Below are positions 16,552 to 25,947 of a stretch of 64,000 nt of DNA, in pieces. Origin of the DNA: Bacteroidales bacterium Phil6 (GTDB taxonomy: Bacteria; Bacteroidota; Bacteroidia; Bacteroidales; F082); contig NWBN01000031.1 in assembly GCA_002633315.1 (NCBI GenBank), positions 372,001 through 436,000 on the forward strand, read 5' to 3'. The translations under genes and the position numbers were made by a program. The number at the start of each line of letters is the position of its first letter. Position 1 is the stretch's first letter. The notes beneath the pieces are model-generated. The model had not been told where the DNA came from. It searched no databases and saw only the letters and a list, made by a program, of their open reading frames with translations.

Positions 16552-17115
16552 ATGAATATTACTGAAATGTCTTTAAAAGAATTGTGGGAACTGTTTCCAA
16601 TAATTTTTGTGGATTATGATAAAAGTTTTGAAGGACAGTATTTTGAAGAAGAGAAGATATTGAAATCTTTGTTACAAGAGAATGTAAAAAGAATCAGTCA
16701 TATCGGGAGTACGGCAATTAAAAATATAAAAACAAAACCAATAGTTGATATTTTGATAGAAATAGAAAATAAGGAAGGTATTGATAAAATTAAAGATATA
16801 TTGTTGAAAAATGGATATATCCTTATGAACGAAGATTTAAATGATTTTAAGATCTCGTTTAACAAGGGATATACTATAAATGGTTATGATGATAATGTTT
16901 TTCATATTCATATAAAAAAATATGGAGACTGTGATGAATTGTATTTTAGAGATTATCTCAATGATAATTCAGAAAAAGCAAAGGAATATGAAAATTTGAA
17001 GTTGTATTTGTATGAAAAATATAAACCTGACAGGGATTTATATACTGAGCACAAAAAGGATTTTGTTGAAGGAATAGTGGAATTGGCAAAAATGAAATAC
17101 AAGGACAGATATTAA
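16552..17115 (+). CDS. GrpB family protein
   Basis: About 187 residues of the GrpB/UPF0157 family, a nucleotidyltransferase-like fold of unproven function. The family landmarks are SLKELWELFPI at the start, RISHIGSTAIKNIKTKPIVDILIEI (about 50-74) and the HIHIKKYGD strand. ATG 16552 or 16567 both fit; the longer frame from 16513 adds an unlikely cysteine-rich start. The gene is far poorer in GC than its neighbours (for example 11 G/C in the 60 bases at 16741-16800) and uses AAA, ATA and GAA heavily, so it looks like a transferred gene, possibly from a low-GC Firmicute. Confidence 0.83.
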   Translation: MNITEMSLKELWELFPIIFVDYDKSFEGQYFEEEKILKSLLQENVKRISHIGSTAIKNIKTKPIVDILIEIENKEGIDKIKDILLKNGYILMNEDLNDFKISFNKGYTINGYDDNVFHIHIKKYGDCDELYFRDYLNDNSEKAKEYENLKLYLYEKYKPDRDLYTEHKKDFVEGIVELAKMKYKDRY

Positions 17116-17150
17116 TTACTATTGAGTTGATGTTGTAGATAGGATGTGTT

Positions 17151-17654
17151 TTATAACAGTTTTTCCATGGTGATGAGACAGCCTTTTCTCCAGAAAAAAT
17201 GACCTGTTTCTGTATAACCTAATGATTTATAAAGTCTTAATGAATATGGATTGCCTGAGAAAGTGTCAAGTCTTATGCTTTGAAAGCCTTCATGTTTTGC
17301 TTCTTTTTCTATATGTTCCACTATGATACGTGCCAATCCTTTGTTTTGAAATTTTGGACTGACACATAATCTGTGTACTATCATAAATTTAGCATCAGGA
17401 AAGTGCCATTTTACCTTGTCGTATTCTTCGTCATATTCTGTGTTGGTTACATAAATGGCGGCTATTTCATTTTCAATATTGACTGTTGTCAATTCTTCAT
17501 TTGTAATATCTTGTGACAGAATATCTCTATTAGGATAATCTTCATCCCATTGATAGATTCCTTGCGATTCCATCTGACGTATGGCATTTTTAATCAGTTC
17601 GCAGATACTGTCTATTTCCGAGATGTCGGCTTTTTTATAAATAGGCTTCATCAT
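17151..17654 (-). CDS. GNAT family N-acetyltransferase
   Basis: A 167-residue acetyl-CoA-dependent acetyltransferase. The acetyl-CoA-binding motif A is VHRLCVSPKFQNKGLARIIVEHI (about 93-115, with Q/R-x-x-G-x-A), followed by IRLDTFSGNPYSLRLYKSLGY of motif B. The N-terminal DISEIDSICELIKNAIRQM is typical of the fold. The acceptor is unknown. Start ATG at 17654, with an adjacent Met at 17651. It is separated by 53 bases from the nitroreductase gene and points the same way. Confidence 0.88.
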   Translation of the reverse strand: MMKPIYKKADISEIDSICELIKNAIRQMESQGIYQWDEDYPNRDILSQDITNEELTTVNIENEIAAIYVTNTEYDEEYDKVKWHFPDAKFMIVHRLCVSPKFQNKGLARIIVEHIEKEAKHEGFQSIRLDTFSGNPYSLRLYKSLGYTETGHFFWRKGCLITMEKLL

Positions 17655-17707
17655 GTTATATTAGTTTTGATAATATAACTTAAAAATATTGAATCTCAAT
17701 GATAAAA

Positions 17708-18346
17708 TTATCTTTTTATTATCAATTCATCTAAAATGACTTTAGGAACATAATGTTTTCCATTCTCCCTGTAATAATTATGACTTTCATTTTCATGAAT
17801 GTCAACGAGTTCTATATCTTCAATTCCTTTACCTATTGCCAGAATCATAACAGGCTCATATTCAAGTTTAAACTCTTCTTTTATTTTCAATTTGTTAAAA
17901 GCGCCTATACAAATGCCGTTCAAACCTATTTCCGTAGCCTGAAGCAACATACTTTGTGCCGAGATGCCGAGGTCAATATCTACAAAATGGGATTCCGCTA
18001 CAGTGGAACAGATAATGATGAATGCATTGGGTTCTGTTCCTTTATATGGAAGATTCAATTCCGGCAAAGCACCGCCTAACTTGATGTATGGCAATACCTT
18101 ATATGCTTCATCGGACAATACCGGTCTGAATCGTAACACTTGCTGATTGCGTGCCGACGGTATAATGGTATTGACGGAAATTATTTTTCTCAATTGATCT
18201 TCTCTTACAATGAAAGAACTGTCGTATCCTCTGTGACTGCGGTTTTTTGACAGCAATTTGTTTAATGATAAAGACCTGTGTTTTGAAGAGTGAGACGGTG
18301 TATTCATAAACTCTTCCATCTTTTTACCTAAATAGTCATCTGCCAT
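17708..18346 (-). CDS. nitroreductase family FMN protein
   Basis: A 212-residue protein of the nitroreductase/FMN oxidoreductase family. RSHRGYDSSF near residue 36 corresponds to the family R-R-S-x-R-x-Y/F FMN-binding segment, SARNQQVLRF is the usual P-S-A-x-N-x-Q-P loop, and the C-terminal half has DIGISAQSMLLQATEIGLNGICIGAF, the dimer helix and flavin edge, and ILAIGKG. These dimeric enzymes reduce nitro compounds, quinones or flavins with NAD(P)H; the natural substrate is unknown. It lies 12 bases upstream of the barrel gene at 18359, probably in one transcript. Confidence 0.9.
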   Translation of the reverse strand: MADDYLGKKMEEFMNTPSHSSKHRSLSLNKLLSKNRSHRGYDSSFIVREDQLRKIISVNTIIPSARNQQVLRFRPVLSDEAYKVLPYIKLGGALPELNLPYKGTEPNAFIIICSTVAESHFVDIDLGISAQSMLLQATEIGLNGICIGAFNKLKIKEEFKLEYEPVMILAIGKGIEDIELVDIHENESHNYYRENGKHYVPKVILDELIIKR

Positions 18347-18358
18347 AATAAATCCATA

Positions 18359-19150
18359 TCAATTGTTCATATTTTCTCTTCTTTCTTCTCTCGCTTCTTT
18401 TTTTCTTAACTTCTTGAGTTTGCGTTCTATGGCTTTCCTATGGAATTTAGGGTCTCCGTCGAAGCGGTATTCTTCTCTGAAAAACTCGTCGCGGTTTTCA
18501 TTAAACACCCATATCAGTCTGACAGTAAACAAGTTGTTGTACTGGTCTCTTGTCCATGTATAGGAGTCGTCAATATATGTAAAGTCTCTTGTTCTTATTT
18601 TTGCCAATGAATACTGATAGCGTACGCCTAATTTAAGACGTTCGTATAGTCTTAATTTTACTTCCGCCAAGATACTGTAGTCATTGGGGTTGTATTCTCC
18701 TGAATTGACTGTGACGTTGGTTCTCACTCCGTGTTCATATTCTCTAAGACCAACAAGTCGTCCGTAAGAGAATCCCAAACCGAAAGATGTTACCTGTTTA
18801 TCCGTGAAATACAGCATGACAGGTACTTCTGCATAGTTCATGAACAAGTCGTATTCTCCGGTCTTGCCGTCTCCATTGTCGATATACTGTTGTCTTTGAT
18901 GGGACCCTTTCTGATTGAAAACCACTTCAATACATCCTTCAAAAGTGAAATTGTTCTTCTTGTATATAGGTACTATGGCTCCGAGTCCGCCGTAAAAGCC
19001 GAATTTTTTGAATCCGACCACTTCGTCGCCATCAACTTGCGACATGTTGAGTCCGAGAAAGGCTTCTCCCTTGATAATCTGTGCATTAGTGTTATGGCTT
19101 GCAATCAGAAAAATCAAAACAGACAATATAAACAATAACCTTTTAGTCAT
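18359..19150 (-). CDS. PorT-like outer-membrane beta-barrel protein
   Basis: A 263-residue exported protein: signal peptide 1-23 (ending SHNTNAQ), then alternating amphipathic strands with the GEAFLGLNMSQVDGDE start, YAEVPVMLYF and LGVRYQYSLAKI that are typical of the Bacteroidetes PorT/PF13568 barrel. The last about 40 residues are unusual: a charged Arg/Lys/Glu-rich tail (KAIERKLKKLRKKEAREERRE) that should form a helix in the periplasm. Function is unknown; the family includes both transport and assembly proteins. Confidence 0.8.
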   Translation of the reverse strand: MTKRLLFILSVLIFLIASHNTNAQIIKGEAFLGLNMSQVDGDEVVGFKKFGFYGGLGAIVPIYKKNNFTFEGCIEVVFNQKGSHQRQQYIDNGDGKTGEYDLFMNYAEVPVMLYFTDKQVTSFGLGFSYGRLVGLREYEHGVRTNVTVNSGEYNPNDYSILAEVKLRLYERLKLGVRYQYSLAKIRTRDFTYIDDSYTWTRDQYNNLFTVRLIWVFNENRDEFFREEYRFDGDPKFHRKAIERKLKKLRKKEAREERRENMNN

Positions 19151-19224
19151 AAAAACCTTTTTGTATTAAACGTCAGACAGAAATAATTAGTGTATCAAAA
19201 GAGAAAAACATGATGAAACAGAAG

Positions 19225-21357
19225 TTATTTCATGCTAAGACTTATCCTTTTTCGTGGTATATCCACATCTGTCACTGTCACTCTAACTTTTTGATTGAGT
19301 TTCACCACCTCATTGGGGTCTGTGATATATTTGTCTGACATCTGACTGATATGAACAAGTCCGTCTTGATGTACACCAATATCTACAAAAGCGCCGAAAG
19401 CGGTGATGTTTGTCACTATGCCATAAAGTTGCATGCCTTGTTTCAAGTCGTTTATCGTTCTGATATTATTGTCGAACTCGAGTGTCTCGAAGGTTTTGCG
19501 AGGGTCGCGTCCCGGTTTCTCGAGTTCGGCTATTATATCGTTTATTGTTTCTATTCCGAAGTCTGCTTCTATGAAGTCTTTGGGTCTTATTTTGCCAATA
19601 AGTTCTTTGTTGCCAATCAGGTCTTTCACTTTGACATTAAGTTTGTCAGCCATTTTCTCCACAATGTGGTAGCTTTCCGGGTGCACGGCACTTGCATCGA
19701 GAGGCTGTTCCGCGTTGTGAATGCGTAAAAAGCCGGCGCATTGTTCGTAAGCCTTGTTGCCGAGACGTGGCACCTCAAGAAGTTGACGTCTGTTTTTGAA
19801 TCCTCCGTTTTTGTTGCGGTATTTCACTATATTATTGGCAATCTGGGGTCCTACGCCGCTGACATAGGATAGAAGTTGTTCGCTTGCCGTGTTGAGTTCT
19901 ACACCGACGGCATTGACGCAACTCTCAACGACGTTGTTGAGTTCTTCTCCGAGAAGTTTTTGGTTTACGTCGTGTTGATACTGTCCAACGCCTATGGATT
20001 TAGGGTCTATCTTGACAAGTTCAGCCAATGGGTCCATCAATCTTCTTCCGATGCTCACAGCACCACGTACAGTGATATCATAGTCCGGGAACTCGTCGCG
20101 TGCTATTTGTGAGGCGGAATATACCGAAGCACCGCTTTCGTTGACCATCACTGCAGTAATCTTACGGTCGAAAGCAATACTCTTGATGAAATCTTCTGTC
20201 TCGCGTCCGGCAGTGCCGTTACCTATGGCAATGACATCAATTTTATAGGCACTTACAAGATAGCGTATCTTGGCAGCTGCCTGTTTCCTGTCGTTCTGCG
20301 GCGGATGAGGATAAATGGTCTCGTTATGTATCAATGTACCAAATTCGTTAAGTATCACGACTTTACATCCGGTCCTGAATCCCGGGTCCAAGGCAAGTAC
20401 TCTTTTTTGTCCGAGAGGTGCGGCAAGTAATAGTTGTCTCAGGTTCTCGGCGAAGACTTTTACTGCTGTCTCATCAGCTTTTTCTTTATAATATGCGCGC
20501 ATTTCTGTCTCTAATGACGGCTCCAACAGCCGTGCCCAGGCATCGTCGATGGCATCCTGTACGAGATCTGTAGAGGCATTGTCGGCTTTTACGAAGATAT
20601 TGTCGAGAGCTTGCAATACATCGTCTTTGTTGACATTGAGTTTAACTTTCAAAAGACCTTCCTCTTCAGCCCTGAACAATGCGAGGATACGGTGCGAGGG
20701 AGCTTTGTCCACAGGTTCTTTCCAGTCGAAATACTGAAGATATGTCTTTGCTTCTTCTTCCTTGCCTTTTATTACGGTAGAACAGATGATGCCGTCTTTG
20801 CGGTACATTTTGCGTATGGCATTTCTTCCGCTGATGTTTTCCGACACCCATTCCGCCATGATGTCGCATGCACCTTTTATGGCATCTTCAATGCTATCTA
20901 CATTTTTTTCTTTGTTGACGAATCTTTTTGCCATGCCATCCACGTCATCGCTATGTTGTGACATGATGAGTTTTGCGAGAGGTTCCAGCCCTTTCTGACG
21001 TGCTATTTCCGCTTTGGTACGCCGTTTAGGTTTGTATGGAAGATAGATATCTTCCAAATCTTGCATGGTAGAGGCATTTTTTATCTGTTCTTCGAGTTCC
21101 GGTGTCAGTTTTTCCTGTTCTGCTATGGATTTCAGTACAAACTCTTTGCGTTTATCGAGTTCTGCAAGTTGTTTGATACGTTTGTTGATGTCAGCAATGG
21201 TCTTTTCATCCATGGTATTGGTCATTTCCTTGCGGTAACGGGCTATGAAAGGTATTGTGGCACCTTCATTGAGCAAAGTTATCACGTTGTAAGCCACCTT
21301 TTGGCTGACACCGAATTCTGCTGCTATCTGATTGCAAAAATATGTAGTTTCTGTCAT
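19225..21357 (-). CDS. tex: Tex family RNA-binding transcription accessory protein
   Basis: A 710-residue Tex homologue. The helical N-terminal domain (1-about 190) includes the TIPFIARYRKEMT segment. The YqgF/RNase H-like domain has RVLALDPGFRTGCKVVIL (about 317-334), IAIGNGTAGRETE and VNESGASVYSAS. Helix-hairpin-helix motifs follow (YVSGVGPQIANNIVKYRNKNGGF, about 490-512). The C-terminal S1 RNA-binding domain (about 640-710) contains GIVTNITAFGAFVDIGVHQDGLVHISQMS. Tex binds RNA and affects transcription and stress responses in other bacteria. aroE ends 10 bases before it begins, placing it at the end of the TPR-popT-aroE-tex operon. Confidence 0.96.
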   Translation of the reverse strand: MTETTYFCNQIAAEFGVSQKVAYNVITLLNEGATIPFIARYRKEMTNTMDEKTIADINKRIKQLAELDKRKEFVLKSIAEQEKLTPELEEQIKNASTMQDLEDIYLPYKPKRRTKAEIARQKGLEPLAKLIMSQHSDDVDGMAKRFVNKEKNVDSIEDAIKGACDIMAEWVSENISGRNAIRKMYRKDGIICSTVIKGKEEEAKTYLQYFDWKEPVDKAPSHRILALFRAEEEGLLKVKLNVNKDDVLQALDNIFVKADNASTDLVQDAIDDAWARLLEPSLETEMRAYYKEKADETAVKVFAENLRQLLLAAPLGQKRVLALDPGFRTGCKVVILNEFGTLIHNETIYPHPPQNDRKQAAAKIRYLVSAYKIDVIAIGNGTAGRETEDFIKSIAFDRKITAVMVNESGASVYSASQIARDEFPDYDITVRGAVSIGRRLMDPLAELVKIDPKSIGVGQYQHDVNQKLLGEELNNVVESCVNAVGVELNTASEQLLSYVSGVGPQIANNIVKYRNKNGGFKNRRQLLEVPRLGNKAYEQCAGFLRIHNAEQPLDASAVHPESYHIVEKMADKLNVKVKDLIGNKELIGKIRPKDFIEADFGIETINDIIAELEKPGRDPRKTFETLEFDNNIRTINDLKQGMQLYGIVTNITAFGAFVDIGVHQDGLVHISQMSDKYITDPNEVVKLNQKVRVTVTDVDIPRKRISLSMK

Positions 21358-21367
21358 TTAGGTATCT

Positions 21368-22108
21368 TTATCTTGTCCAAATTTCCCATGCTGACTCGGC
21401 TTGGGAATATAACATTTTTAAACCGTTATGTATTGAGGCACCGCGTTTTTCAGCTTCGCTGAGAAAGACGGTCTTCTCAGGATTGTATATCAAATCTATG
21501 AAAACATCGTTGTTTTTTATGCTGTGATAAGGCAATGGCAAGGTGTTGCCGACGTCAGGAAACATGCCGACAGGTGTTGCCTGTATTATAAGACAATAAT
21601 TATCAAACCCGTTAAGCATCAGTTCGTTGTATGACATGTCTCCATTCTTTCTGTCTCTGCTCACAACAGCAAACGAGATACTATATTTTTTCAGTACATA
21701 TTGTACAGCTTTGGAAGCACCTCCGCTGCCAAGTATTAAGGCATAATTTATGTTTTTCCCTTTTATAGCTTCAGTCATGAGAGTCTCGAAACCAATGACA
21801 TCGGTGTTGAATCCGGACAGAGTGTCATCTTCATTGCGACGTATTACATTGACGGCTCCTACGGAAGAAGCACTCGCATCGAGATTGTCAAGATATTGCA
21901 TTATGTCGTGTTTGAATGGATATGTCACTGTAAATCCTTTGATATCTTTATTTCTCATGACAAAATCATACCATTCTTCAAGACAGACGGTGTCGAAGTT
22001 GAAAAATGAGCAGTCGAGACCTTCCTTTTCGAATTTTTGTGAGAAGAAATTTCTGGAAAAGGAATGTTCCAATGGATGCCCTACTAATCCGAAACGCAAA
22101 TGCGACAT
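21368..22108 (-). CDS. aroE: shikimate dehydrogenase
   Basis: A 246-residue AroE that reduces 3-dehydroshikimate to shikimate with NADPH. The substrate-binding S-x-S occurs in GHPLEHSFSRNFF. The catalytic lysine is in VTYPFKHDIMQYLD (about residue 66), and the partner Asp in GFNTDVIGF (about 101). The NADP loop is ILGSGGASKAV and the C-terminal region has NGLKMLYSQAESAWEIWT. The family consensus at the lysine is N-V-T-x-P-x-K; here T-V-T-Y-P-F-K replaces the Asn by Thr. It sits between DUF368 (11 bases) and tex (10 bases). Confidence 0.95.
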   Translation of the reverse strand: MSHLRFGLVGHPLEHSFSRNFFSQKFEKEGLDCSFFNFDTVCLEEWYDFVMRNKDIKGFTVTYPFKHDIMQYLDNLDASASSVGAVNVIRRNEDDTLSGFNTDVIGFETLMTEAIKGKNINYALILGSGGASKAVQYVLKKYSISFAVVSRDRKNGDMSYNELMLNGFDNYCLIIQATPVGMFPDVGNTLPLPYHSIKNNDVFIDLIYNPEKTVFLSEAEKRGASIHNGLKMLYSQAESAWEIWTR

Positions 22109-22119
22109 GATGATTGCTG

Positions 22120-23013
22120 TTATTGTTTTTTAGCCATTTTTTCAGTAAGTACTATGATACTTGCGCCTATGAGTATTATTACGAGAGCAATGGCAAATTG
22201 AATATTCATTTCAGGAAGGAAATAATCGTATCCCGTGGTGATTTCTTCATTGCCGACTATTGTGATGACAGCATTTTTCCATGGCCATATAATAGGCATG
22301 GAGCCTAATATGAATCCTGTCAGAAGTGCTATGGTGATGTTTCTGTATTTCTTGAAAATCCATGACAAGACATGAGAGAAAGCTATGAGCCCGACGACTC
22401 CGCCTATTATCACGGGAATCAATATTTTGAGATTCAAGTCATTGACAGCGTCGATCATGATGAGCTGATAATTACCCATAAGGACGAGAACGAATGAACC
22501 TGACAAACCCGGCAGAATCATGCTGCATGTGGCAACGGCTCCGCATATCAACAGATATATAAGGTTGTCATTTTCCTTTGCCGGCTTGCCAAATGCGATG
22601 AACAATGCTATTGCTGTGCCGATGATAAAAGAGAGAACGACCTTCCAGTCCCATTTTTCAATTGTGATACCTACGTAATAGATAGATGTCAATATTAATC
22701 CGAAGAAGAATGACCAAAGATAAATAGGATGATGTTCGAAAAGATAATCGAAAATACGGGCAACGGACAATATGGCTGTCAACACGCCGCAGCCTACAGA
22801 GCATAAAAATATCAAATCGGTATATTTTGCAAATTCTTTGAATTTGCCGCTGAAAAGCAGTTTTATTGCAGTGAGATTGAATGATTTCAACGAGTCTATC
22901 AGACGTTCAAAAATACCGGTTAGAAGGGCAATGGTGCCACCTGAAACCCCCGGAATTACATTTGCTGTACCAATGCCTATGCCTTTAAGTAAGTTACTAA
23001 GAAATTGATTCAT
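22120..23013 (-). CDS. popT: DUF368/PopT undecaprenyl-phosphate translocase family protein
   Basis: A 297-residue polytopic membrane protein of the DUF368 family. The family signature GIGIGTANVIPGVSGGTIALLTGIFERLID is at the N-terminus (about 11-40) and an internal repeat of it, MILPGLSGSFVLVLMGNYQLIM, at about 163-184, fitting an inverted-repeat transporter. Family members have been shown to return undecaprenyl phosphate across the inner membrane for reuse in peptidoglycan and glycan synthesis. The start overlaps the TPR gene by 17 bases. The symbol rests on family membership only. Confidence 0.85.
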   Translation of the reverse strand: MNQFLSNLLKGIGIGTANVIPGVSGGTIALLTGIFERLIDSLKSFNLTAIKLLFSGKFKEFAKYTDLIFLCSVGCGVLTAILSVARIFDYLFEHHPIYLWSFFFGLILTSIYYVGITIEKWDWKVVLSFIIGTAIALFIAFGKPAKENDNLIYLLICGAVATCSMILPGLSGSFVLVLMGNYQLIMIDAVNDLNLKILIPVIIGGVVGLIAFSHVLSWIFKKYRNITIALLTGFILGSMPIIWPWKNAVITIVGNEEITTGYDYFLPEMNIQFAIALVIILIGASIIVLTEKMAKKQ

Positions 23014-24454
23014 AGTTGTTTTGTTTATTATTTTTAATTTTGTATTCTTCTATCAGGTCATATATCATTTGTTTGTTATCCATTTTGATGTTGTCGAGAA
23101 ACTCCAGGAAGTTGACATGTACTTCAAAATCGAGTTGCAGAGCTTTTTCAAGATACATCATTGCTATATTGTCTTCTCTTTGTATAAGATATAATATTGC
23201 CATTCTGTAGTGCAGCAGTCCGCTGTCCGGATTAGAGATAAGACCTCTTGATACGGCATTAAAACTTTCCTCATAATCATCTCTGTTAAGATAATACTCC
23301 ATCATGATTGCAAAAATGACATCGTTGTAAGGGGCTATTTGTTCCGCTTTTATGAGATATTTAATAAGATGTTTAGAGTCATTAAGTTGAATGAGTAAAT
23401 CGATGATGGTAAAAAGAAATATGGTGTTGTCAGGTTCGAGGTTATGAGCCGTTTTAAGATATAGATATGCTTCTTTGAGATTGCCTTTCCTTATGAGAAT
23501 GAAACCTTTGCCGGCGTAAGCGGCACTAAAGGAAGGATCGATGGAGAATGCTTTTTCAAAACTCTTCATTGCATCTTCAACAAGACCGGATTTATTTTGT
23601 GCTTCTGCCATCATGCAATATAGTTGAGGTGTCTCAATTCCATTGTTGACAGCTTCATTTACAGTATCTATTGTGTTTCCGAACATGGAATTGAAGTTAT
23701 AAATGGCAGCCATGTCATTGTATGTGTTGGTACAATGGCTGTCTATAGCGAGAGCGTATTCAAAACACTCTGTCATTTTCTCGAACTCTTGCTTTTTTGA
23801 ATGGCATAAGGCTAAGGCACACCATGCCTCAACAGAATATGGATTCTTGTCAATTTGTTCCGTAAAAAAATCTATGGCGTCATTTTCTTTTCCAAGTTCG
23901 AGGTAACAGTTTCTGATGTCGAAAAATTGATCTTCCGGATAAGGGTCGTTTTTTACAGCTTTCAGATAATATTGCAGTGCTTTTTCTATGTTGCCTGTGT
24001 TGTGATATTCACATGCGATAAGACTTTGTACCTCATAACGCTCATCAGGTTCGAAATAATACAAGGCTTTTTTATATGCCGATATGGCTTTGTCGTTATT
24101 ACCCAAATCAGAATAACATGCACCTAATGTTATCAGATAATCAGCATTGTCCTTATCCAATGTTGGGTCGTTGAGTAGTCTTAGTGCACCTTTGACATCA
24201 TTGTTGGCATAGCATTTTTTTGCTTTTATAAGTTGTATTATTGGGTCATCTGAATAGATGTCAGCGGCAAAATCGGCAATGATATTGACTTTTTTAACGT
24301 CGTCATTATCAATATAATATTCTATCAGACAATTAAGTTCATCTATGTCAAAATATGAGAATTTGTTGTTTTTAAGCATGTCTTCGAATCTGTTAACCAA
24401 ATCTTGAATATATTGGCTATCTTCATCCCATAAATTATTCTTGTCAGAATCCAT
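22997..24454 (-). CDS. tetratricopeptide-repeat protein
   Basis: A 485-residue protein built nearly entirely of TPR helices with no signal peptide, so probably cytoplasmic. About ten repeats are visible, the clearest being ITLGACYSDLGNNDKAISAYKKALYYF (about 111-137), CEYHNTGNIEKALQYYLKAVKNDP, CHSKKQEFEKMTECFEYALAID and AEAQNKSGLVEDAMKSFEKAFSIDP. It is acidic and Asn/Asp-rich at the N-terminus. It leads the operon with popT, aroE and tex and probably acts as a protein-protein scaffold; its partner is unknown. Confidence 0.88.
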   Translation of the reverse strand: MDSDKNNLWDEDSQYIQDLVNRFEDMLKNNKFSYFDIDELNCLIEYYIDNDDVKKVNIIADFAADIYSDDPIIQLIKAKKCYANNDVKGALRLLNDPTLDKDNADYLITLGACYSDLGNNDKAISAYKKALYYFEPDERYEVQSLIACEYHNTGNIEKALQYYLKAVKNDPYPEDQFFDIRNCYLELGKENDAIDFFTEQIDKNPYSVEAWCALALCHSKKQEFEKMTECFEYALAIDSHCTNTYNDMAAIYNFNSMFGNTIDTVNEAVNNGIETPQLYCMMAEAQNKSGLVEDAMKSFEKAFSIDPSFSAAYAGKGFILIRKGNLKEAYLYLKTAHNLEPDNTIFLFTIIDLLIQLNDSKHLIKYLIKAEQIAPYNDVIFAIMMEYYLNRDDYEESFNAVSRGLISNPDSGLLHYRMAILYLIQREDNIAMMYLEKALQLDFEVHVNFLEFLDNIKMDNKQMIYDLIEEYKIKNNKQNNYESIS

Positions 24455-24464
24455 CTCATATTTT

Positions 24465-24496
24465 TTTGCAAAGATACTAATTATTTTATAATTTTG
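24465..24496 (+). promoter_or_regulatory. promoter for glmM
   Basis: TTTG (24465-24468), 20 bases, TAATTTTG (24489-24496), 17 bases before the ATG. It interlocks with the divergent promoter at 24469-24500. Confidence 0.75.
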
Positions 24497-24500
24497 CCAA
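24469..24500 (-). promoter_or_regulatory. promoter for TPR-popT-aroE-tex operon
   Basis: On the minus strand TTG (24498-24500), 21 bases, TATCTTTG (24469-24476). It overlaps the glmM promoter almost completely, so the two polymerase sites should exclude one another. Confidence 0.7.
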
Positions 24501-24513
24501 AAAAAATAATACT

Positions 24514-25896
24514 ATGCCATTAATAAAATCAATCTCGGGTTTTCGTGGTACTATAGGAGGAAAACCCGATACAGGCCTGACTCCTGTAGATATTGTGAAG
24601 CTAACGTCTGCTTTTGTTTGTCTTATACGTCGTAATGGTGTGAAACGTCCGCGTATTGTGGTAGGACGCGACGGACGTATATCAGGTTTTATGGTTAACC
24701 AGTTGGTTTGCGGAACCTTACAAGCCATGGGCGTCGATGTCATCGATATAGGTTTGAGTACTACTCCTACAACGGAGATAGCCGTCACCGAGATGAAAGC
24801 CGATGGAGGTGTGATATTGACGGCAAGTCATAACCCCAAAGAATGGAATGCTCTCAAACTTCTCAATAATAAAGGTGAATTCATCTCTTCGGAAGATGGT
24901 AAGTGGCTGCTTGATATGGCTGATAACATGGATCTTGAGTTCGCACCAATAGATGAGATAGGTACATATTCTTACAGTGAAGGTTGGATGGAACGTCATG
25001 CAGAGATGGTGTGCAGACTTCCTCTCGTGAAGAAAGAGGTCATCGCCAAAAGAAATCTTAAGGTAGTCGTCGATGGGATTAATTCTACCGGTGGCATTGC
25101 AATACCAATGTTGTTGGAAAAACTTGGTGTCAAGGATGTGACAGTTCTTAATGAAGAGGTGAGCGGTGTCTTCGCTCATAATCCGGAACCGCTTGCTGTC
25201 AATCTTGTGGAGACGTGCGACATGGTGAGAAAGCTTGGTGCCGATATTGGTATCGTCGTTGACCCGGATGTTGACCGTCTTGCTTTCATCGATGAAAAAG
25301 GAGAGATGTACGGCGAAGAATACACTCTCGTGACAGTGGCGTCGTATATACTTGATAATGTTAAAGGCAATACCGTTTCAAATCTGTCATCTACCCGAGC
25401 TTTGAGTGATATCACTAAAAATGCCGGAGGCGAATATTATGCTTCTGCCGTGGGAGAAGTCAATGTGGTGGAGAAGATGAAAGAGGTTCATGCAGTGATA
25501 GGAGGCGAGGGCAATGGTGGCGTAATTTATCCGGAACTGCATTATGGCAGAGATGCTCTTGTAGGCGTAGGGCTTTTCTTGACATATCTCTGTGAGAAAC
25601 AATGTTCCTGCTCTGAATTGAAGACACATTTCCCGCAATATTATATGTCGAAAAACAAGATTCAACTGACACCTGAGACCGATGTGGATGCTATTTTGTC
25701 GGCAATGGCAGAGAAGTTCTCCGATGAACGTGTCACTACAATTGACGGAGTTAAAATTGACTTTGCCGATGGCTGGGTACATCTTCGCAAATCAAATACA
25801 GAGCCTATAATAAGGGTCTATTCCGAGGGTAAGACAGAGGTTGATGCAGACCGTTTTGCTTCAATGATGTTGGAAGAGGTAAATAAAATCATTTAA
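24514..25896 (+). CDS. glmM: phosphoglucosamine mutase
   Basis: A 460-residue alpha-D-phosphohexomutase that should convert glucosamine-6-phosphate to glucosamine-1-phosphate for UDP-GlcNAc. The start SISGFRGTIGGKPDTGLTP is the GlmM-type phosphate loop. The phosphoserine is Ser105 in TASHNP, the metal loop is DPDVDRLAF, the sugar loop GGEGNGGVIYPELHYGRDAL and the distal phosphate loop RKSNTEPIIRVYSEG. A second phosphohexomutase of the phosphomannomutase type is at 29737-31083. It stands alone to the right of a divergent promoter. Confidence 0.92.
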   Translation: MPLIKSISGFRGTIGGKPDTGLTPVDIVKLTSAFVCLIRRNGVKRPRIVVGRDGRISGFMVNQLVCGTLQAMGVDVIDIGLSTTPTTEIAVTEMKADGGVILTASHNPKEWNALKLLNNKGEFISSEDGKWLLDMADNMDLEFAPIDEIGTYSYSEGWMERHAEMVCRLPLVKKEVIAKRNLKVVVDGINSTGGIAIPMLLEKLGVKDVTVLNEEVSGVFAHNPEPLAVNLVETCDMVRKLGADIGIVVDPDVDRLAFIDEKGEMYGEEYTLVTVASYILDNVKGNTVSNLSSTRALSDITKNAGGEYYASAVGEVNVVEKMKEVHAVIGGEGNGGVIYPELHYGRDALVGVGLFLTYLCEKQCSCSELKTHFPQYYMSKNKIQLTPETDVDAILSAMAEKFSDERVTTIDGVKIDFADGWVHLRKSNTEPIIRVYSEGKTEVDADRFASMMLEEVNKII

Positions 25897-25921
25897 TGTT
25901 TTTGTTTTATATGTAAATTTG

Positions 25922-25929
25922 TATATTTG
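25922..25929 (+). promoter_or_regulatory. -7 box for small gene at 25948
   Basis: TATATTTG, with a TTTG 17 bases upstream (25901-25904). Shorter spacing than usual. The ATG follows 18 bases later. Confidence 0.55.
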
Positions 25930-25947
25930 CATGATAAAAACATTTAA

